A stretch of DNA of 64,000 nt from DASRIA01 sp963768885 (GTDB lineage: Bacteria > Actinomycetota > Thermoleophilia > Solirubrobacterales > JBBDJG01), in contig CAVYJN010000014.1 in NCBI GenBank assembly GCA_963768885.1, forward strand, positions 186,001 to 250,000, written 5' to 3'. The position numbers and the translations under genes were made by a program. The notes beneath the pieces were generated by a model, which was not told where the DNA came from, ran no database searches, and saw only the letters and a list, made by a program, of their open reading frames with translations. Position 1 is the stretch's first letter. The number at the start of each line of letters is the position of its first letter. Positions 61,827 to 64,000 of this stretch are shown in pieces.

Positions 61827-62555
61827 TCACGTGCCTTTACCTTCGGACGCATCGAGGGTTACTGCCGCGGCCTCCGGCATGTCGCCGGCGAGCTGCTTGC
61901 GCACGTGCCAGATGCGCTGTCCGACGGTGAACGTCGTGAGCGCCGCCATCACGTAGATCGCGGGCGCCAGCAGCTCGAAGTCACCGATTCCCGCCCCCTT
62001 GGCGAAGAGCAGGCCGGCCGCGAGCACCACTACCCGCACGGGGCGGGTCGCCAATCCTACCTTGCACTCGACGCCGAGCGCCTCCGCACGGGCTCGTGTG
62101 TAGCTCACCATCAGGGACATGAGCACGACCACGACCACCGCCGCGACCGCGAAATCGTCGCCGCGGGAGGAGAAATACGCCGCGACCGCGACCAGCACGA
62201 TCCCCTCCTCGATGCGGTCGAGCGTGGAGTCGAGGAAAGCGCCGAACAGGGTCCCCTTCCCGGACATGCGCGAGTAGCGCCCGTCGAGCGTGTCCATCAG
62301 GCTGCCGACGATGAATGCGACCCCCGCGAGGAAGAACAGCCGCTGCGTGACGAGCACCGCGGCCACCACGTTCAGCACGAGGCCCGTCATCGAGATCGAG
62401 TTCGGCGTGAGGCGGGACTCGATCAGCCGTTCGCGCACGTTCGCGCGCATCTCGGCAGCGGTCCTGGCGGAGGCGCGCTCGCGGGCCTGCCCACGACCGG
62501 CGCCACCGTTGCGTTCGCGCAGGCGTGGGGGTCGCCCGCCCCTGGAGGCCGTCAT
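61827..62555 (-). CDS. CDP-alcohol phosphatidyltransferase (probable inositol-phospholipid synthase)
   Basis: Membrane enzyme of 242 residues with six helices. The CDP-alcohol signature is DTLDGRYSRMSGKGTLFGAF followed by LDSTLDR: all four Asp and the Gly residues are in place, but the usual DGxxAR reads DGRYSR. Next to ino1 it most likely joins inositol phosphate to CDP-diacylglycerol, as the mycobacterial PgsA1 does; phosphatidylglycerol-phosphate synthesis is the alternative. The ATG at 62555 is preferred to 62561 from box spacing. Confidence 0.88.
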   Translation of the reverse strand: MTASRGGRPPRLRERNGGAGRGQARERASARTAAEMRANVRERLIESRLTPNSISMTGLVLNVVAAVLVTQRLFFLAGVAFIVGSLMDTLDGRYSRMSGKGTLFGAFLDSTLDRIEEGIVLVAVAAYFSSRGDDFAVAAVVVVVLMSLMVSYTRARAEALGVECKVGLATRPVRVVVLAAGLLFAKGAGIGDFELLAPAIYVMAALTTFTVGQRIWHVRKQLAGDMPEAAAVTLDASEGKGT

Positions 62556-62563
62556 CGCCATGC

Positions 62564-62569
62564 AGGGTA
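62564..62569 (-). promoter_or_regulatory. -10 box TACCCT of the CDP-alcohol transferase gene
   Basis: Ends eight bases before ATG 62555 and two before ATG 62561. It lies just upstream of a 25-base gap to the PAP2 gene. Confidence 0.35.
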
Positions 62570-62580
62570 GTGAAACGAGC

Positions 62581-63423
62581 CTAGGCGGGCACTTCGCGCG
62601 GGGCCGCTGACCATGACCATGCACCCGGCCACACCCGCGAGAGGACGTGCTTCGCGACGAGGGCCGAGGTGCCCGCGACCAGGGCCCCGGCGACAACATC
62701 CATGAACCAGTGGTTGCCGGTCACCATCACGACGAACGCGATCATCAGCGGGTAGAGCGCCCAGAGGACCTTGAACAGCGGCCGGCGCACGATCAGCAGC
62801 GTCGGGATCGCGATCAGCAGCGAGAACGCGACGTGCATGCTCGGGACCGCCGCGTAGGGGTTGAAGAACAGCGCGACGAGACCGGAGTCGTGCTTCACGT
62901 TCACGTAGTAGGCGATCGAATCGACGAAGCCCAGCTCGGGGAAGAAGCGCGGCGGCGCGGTCGGCAGCAGCATGTAGCCGACCAGCGCGAGGCCCATCGC
63001 GGTCATGAACATGTTGCGCACGAAGTAGAAGCGGTCGTTGTGGCGCAGGTACAGCCATACGAGCACCGACGTCGTCATCACGAAGTGCGAGTTGACGTAC
63101 ATGAAGTTCGCGAAGTCGATCAGCGCACGCTGCCCCATCGCCCACGCCTGGAGCCCCTGCTCGAAGAAGAGGCCCGTGCTCTGCTCGAGCTCGACGATCG
63201 AGCGCGCGTTGTTGAACGCGACCGCCGCGTTGGACTCCGAGACGCCGCGCACGGTCTCGTAGAGGATGTCCGCCATCACGAACAGGGACAGCTGCAGCAG
63301 CGCGTCGGACCCGCCCTTCGGCAGCCAGCGCAGCCGCGGTGTGCGGCCGGTGCGCTGCGCCTGCAATCGGAGGATCCCGGCCAGCAACAGCAGGATCGCG
63401 AGAGGAACGATCAGCCGGAACAT
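62581..63423 (-). CDS. PAP2-superfamily membrane protein, inositol-phosphorylceramide-synthase (Aur1)-like
   Basis: 280 residues with about seven membrane helices. The PAP2 motifs take the Aur1/IPC-synthase form: PTAPPRFFPELGF, AVPSMHVAFSLLIAIPTLL and TGNHWFMDVVAGALVA, giving the two catalytic His and an Asp. The classical KxxxxxxRP first motif is absent. In fungi Aur1 moves inositol phosphate between lipids; here it may act as a phosphatase or phosphoinositol transferase. Start ATG 63423 from the -10 box. Confidence 0.83.
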   Translation of the reverse strand: MFRLIVPLAILLLLAGILRLQAQRTGRTPRLRWLPKGGSDALLQLSLFVMADILYETVRGVSESNAAVAFNNARSIVELEQSTGLFFEQGLQAWAMGQRALIDFANFMYVNSHFVMTTSVLVWLYLRHNDRFYFVRNMFMTAMGLALVGYMLLPTAPPRFFPELGFVDSIAYYVNVKHDSGLVALFFNPYAAVPSMHVAFSLLIAIPTLLIVRRPLFKVLWALYPLMIAFVVMVTGNHWFMDVVAGALVAGTSALVAKHVLSRVWPGAWSWSAAPREVPA

Positions 63424-63430
63424 CCCCGAA

Positions 63431-63436
63431 ACACTA
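63431..63436 (-). promoter_or_regulatory. -10 box TAGTGT of the PAP2 gene
   Basis: Ends seven bases before the ATG at 63423 in an AT-richer gap of 83 bases. Confidence 0.5.
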
Positions 63437-63506
63437 ACCGAACCCGGCGCCGAAAATTTCCAAATCGGTCACACAACCGTGCGCGTGCGTCGCGCAACCT
63501 GCGAAG

Positions 63507-64000
63507 TCAGCACTCCCGCGCGTCGCCGCGGATCGCCCGCGACGCCGCATCGGCGCTGAAGACCGTTCGCACCCGAACGATTCCGGGCCGCGGGGCCCTC
63601 ACGACCGTCCAGTCGCCCTCCCGGCCCACGCAGACCCCGGCGGGCCCCTGCCAGTAGGGCGAGTGGCGGACCCGCACGACGACCCGGCCGGGCCGGGTCA
63701 CCGCGAGCGTGAACGCGTCCGGATCGAGGGCGACGAGCCGCGCCGCGGCGCCGTCGCGCCCGGAGGCCATCGGCGCCGTGGGGACCACCTCGTAGATGCG
63801 CCAGTGGGCAAGCCGCGCGCGCAGGCGCAGGTACGGCGGCGCGGTGCGCACGAGGTCGTCCTCCTCCTGGGCCGAGTAGTCGAGCCGCGCGTCGGACGCG
63901 GCGACCCAGCGGATGCCGTTGTCGCGCAGCCAGCGGCGGTAGCGCTCGTGCGTGAGCTCGCCCTCGTAGAAGAGCGCGTTGCGGTCGCGATCGAGCTGGC
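63507..64000 (-). CDS. C-terminus of a probable membrane glycosyltransferase (partial)
   Basis: The frame is open from the window edge to the stop at 63507 (about 163 residues). It starts QLDRDRNALFYEGELTHERY and continues RRWLRDNGIRWVAASDARLD, then PYLRLRARLAHWRIYEVVPT and a beta-rich end. This is the soluble C-terminal part that follows the membrane helices in large GT-C-like proteins of Thermoleophilia. The catalytic part lies outside the window, so the function is provisional. It precedes the PAP2 gene on the same strand. Confidence 0.65.
   Translation of the reverse strand, partial: QLDRDRNALFYEGELTHERYRRWLRDNGIRWVAASDARLDYSAQEEDDLVRTAPPYLRLRARLAHWRIYEVVPTAPMASGRDGAAARLVALDPDAFTLAVTRPGRVVVRVRHSPYWQGPAGVCVGREGDWTVVRAPRPGIVRVRTVFSADAASRAIRGDAREC

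Overview
The window is high-GC DNA with dense, often overlapping genes, many GTG and TTG starts, and short intergenic gaps. Gene content points to an actinobacterium of the class Thermoleophilia (Solirubrobacterales or a near relative). Supporting signs are the small secreted protein at 6014-6669, the Cys-containing beta-rich C-terminal modules on the extracellular proteins at 23.7-27.6 kb, a mycobacterial-type inositol-phosphate synthase, and LLM/F420-type and DUF2332 proteins. This assignment is inference from families recognised by eye, not from a search.

Layout. 1-5.9 kb: 3' end of groEL with terminator, then a redoxin gene read through an in-frame TGA that is probably a selenocysteine codon, a methyltransferase, an SDR and a flippase-like membrane protein. 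6-14 kb: a frameshifted secreted protein, a MscS channel, a DUF2236 remnant joined to an RpiB-type isomerase, a kinase-like phosphotransferase, a HAD protein, pabC-pabB, a DMT exporter and a PfkB kinase. 14-24 kb: citrate synthase, glutamate dehydrogenase, tRNA-Ala, typA, a DEAD-box helicase and an ABC-F protein. 23.7-30.8 kb: three extracellular or membrane proteins, a GGDEF/HD-GYP protein and a D-Ala-D-Ala carboxypeptidase. 31-44.5 kb: rhomboid protease, lipA, lipB, a branched-chain-type 2-oxoacid dehydrogenase (E2, E1beta, E1alpha), a second GGDEF/HD-GYP protein, and a pyruvate-dehydrogenase-type set (E2, E1beta, E1alpha) with its lipoamide dehydrogenase. 44.5-49 kb: a TPP-riboswitch-controlled thiOSGE operon plus two trailing genes. 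49-58.5 kb: a heme-membrane-protein operon, argF, an EEP-fold protein, an M3-like peptidase, a rRNA/tRNA uracil methyltransferase, an LLM protein, a zinc ribbon, DUF2332, a SnoaL-like protein and a UDG-superfamily protein. 58.6-64 kb: an inositol-lipid neighbourhood (GT4-PHP fusion, inositol-3-phosphate synthase, CDP-alcohol phosphatidyltransferase, Aur1-like PAP2, membrane glycosyltransferase C-terminus).

How it works together. Thiamine synthesis, lipoate synthesis, two TPP/lipoate-dependent dehydrogenase complexes, their E3 subunit and citrate synthase give a coherent 2-oxoacid to acyl-CoA to TCA theme. The right end could supply inositol phospholipids. Two membrane-bound c-di-GMP proteins of the same architecture sit on either side of the lipoate and dehydrogenase genes.

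Two window-wide properties matter for any reader. First, many genes start 6-8 bases after a TANNNT -10 box, so much of the transcription looks leaderless; this settles several start codons. Second, about two dozen single-base frameshifts, mostly extra G/C in G/C-rich runs, interrupt housekeeping genes. They look like sequencing or assembly errors rather than pseudogenes.
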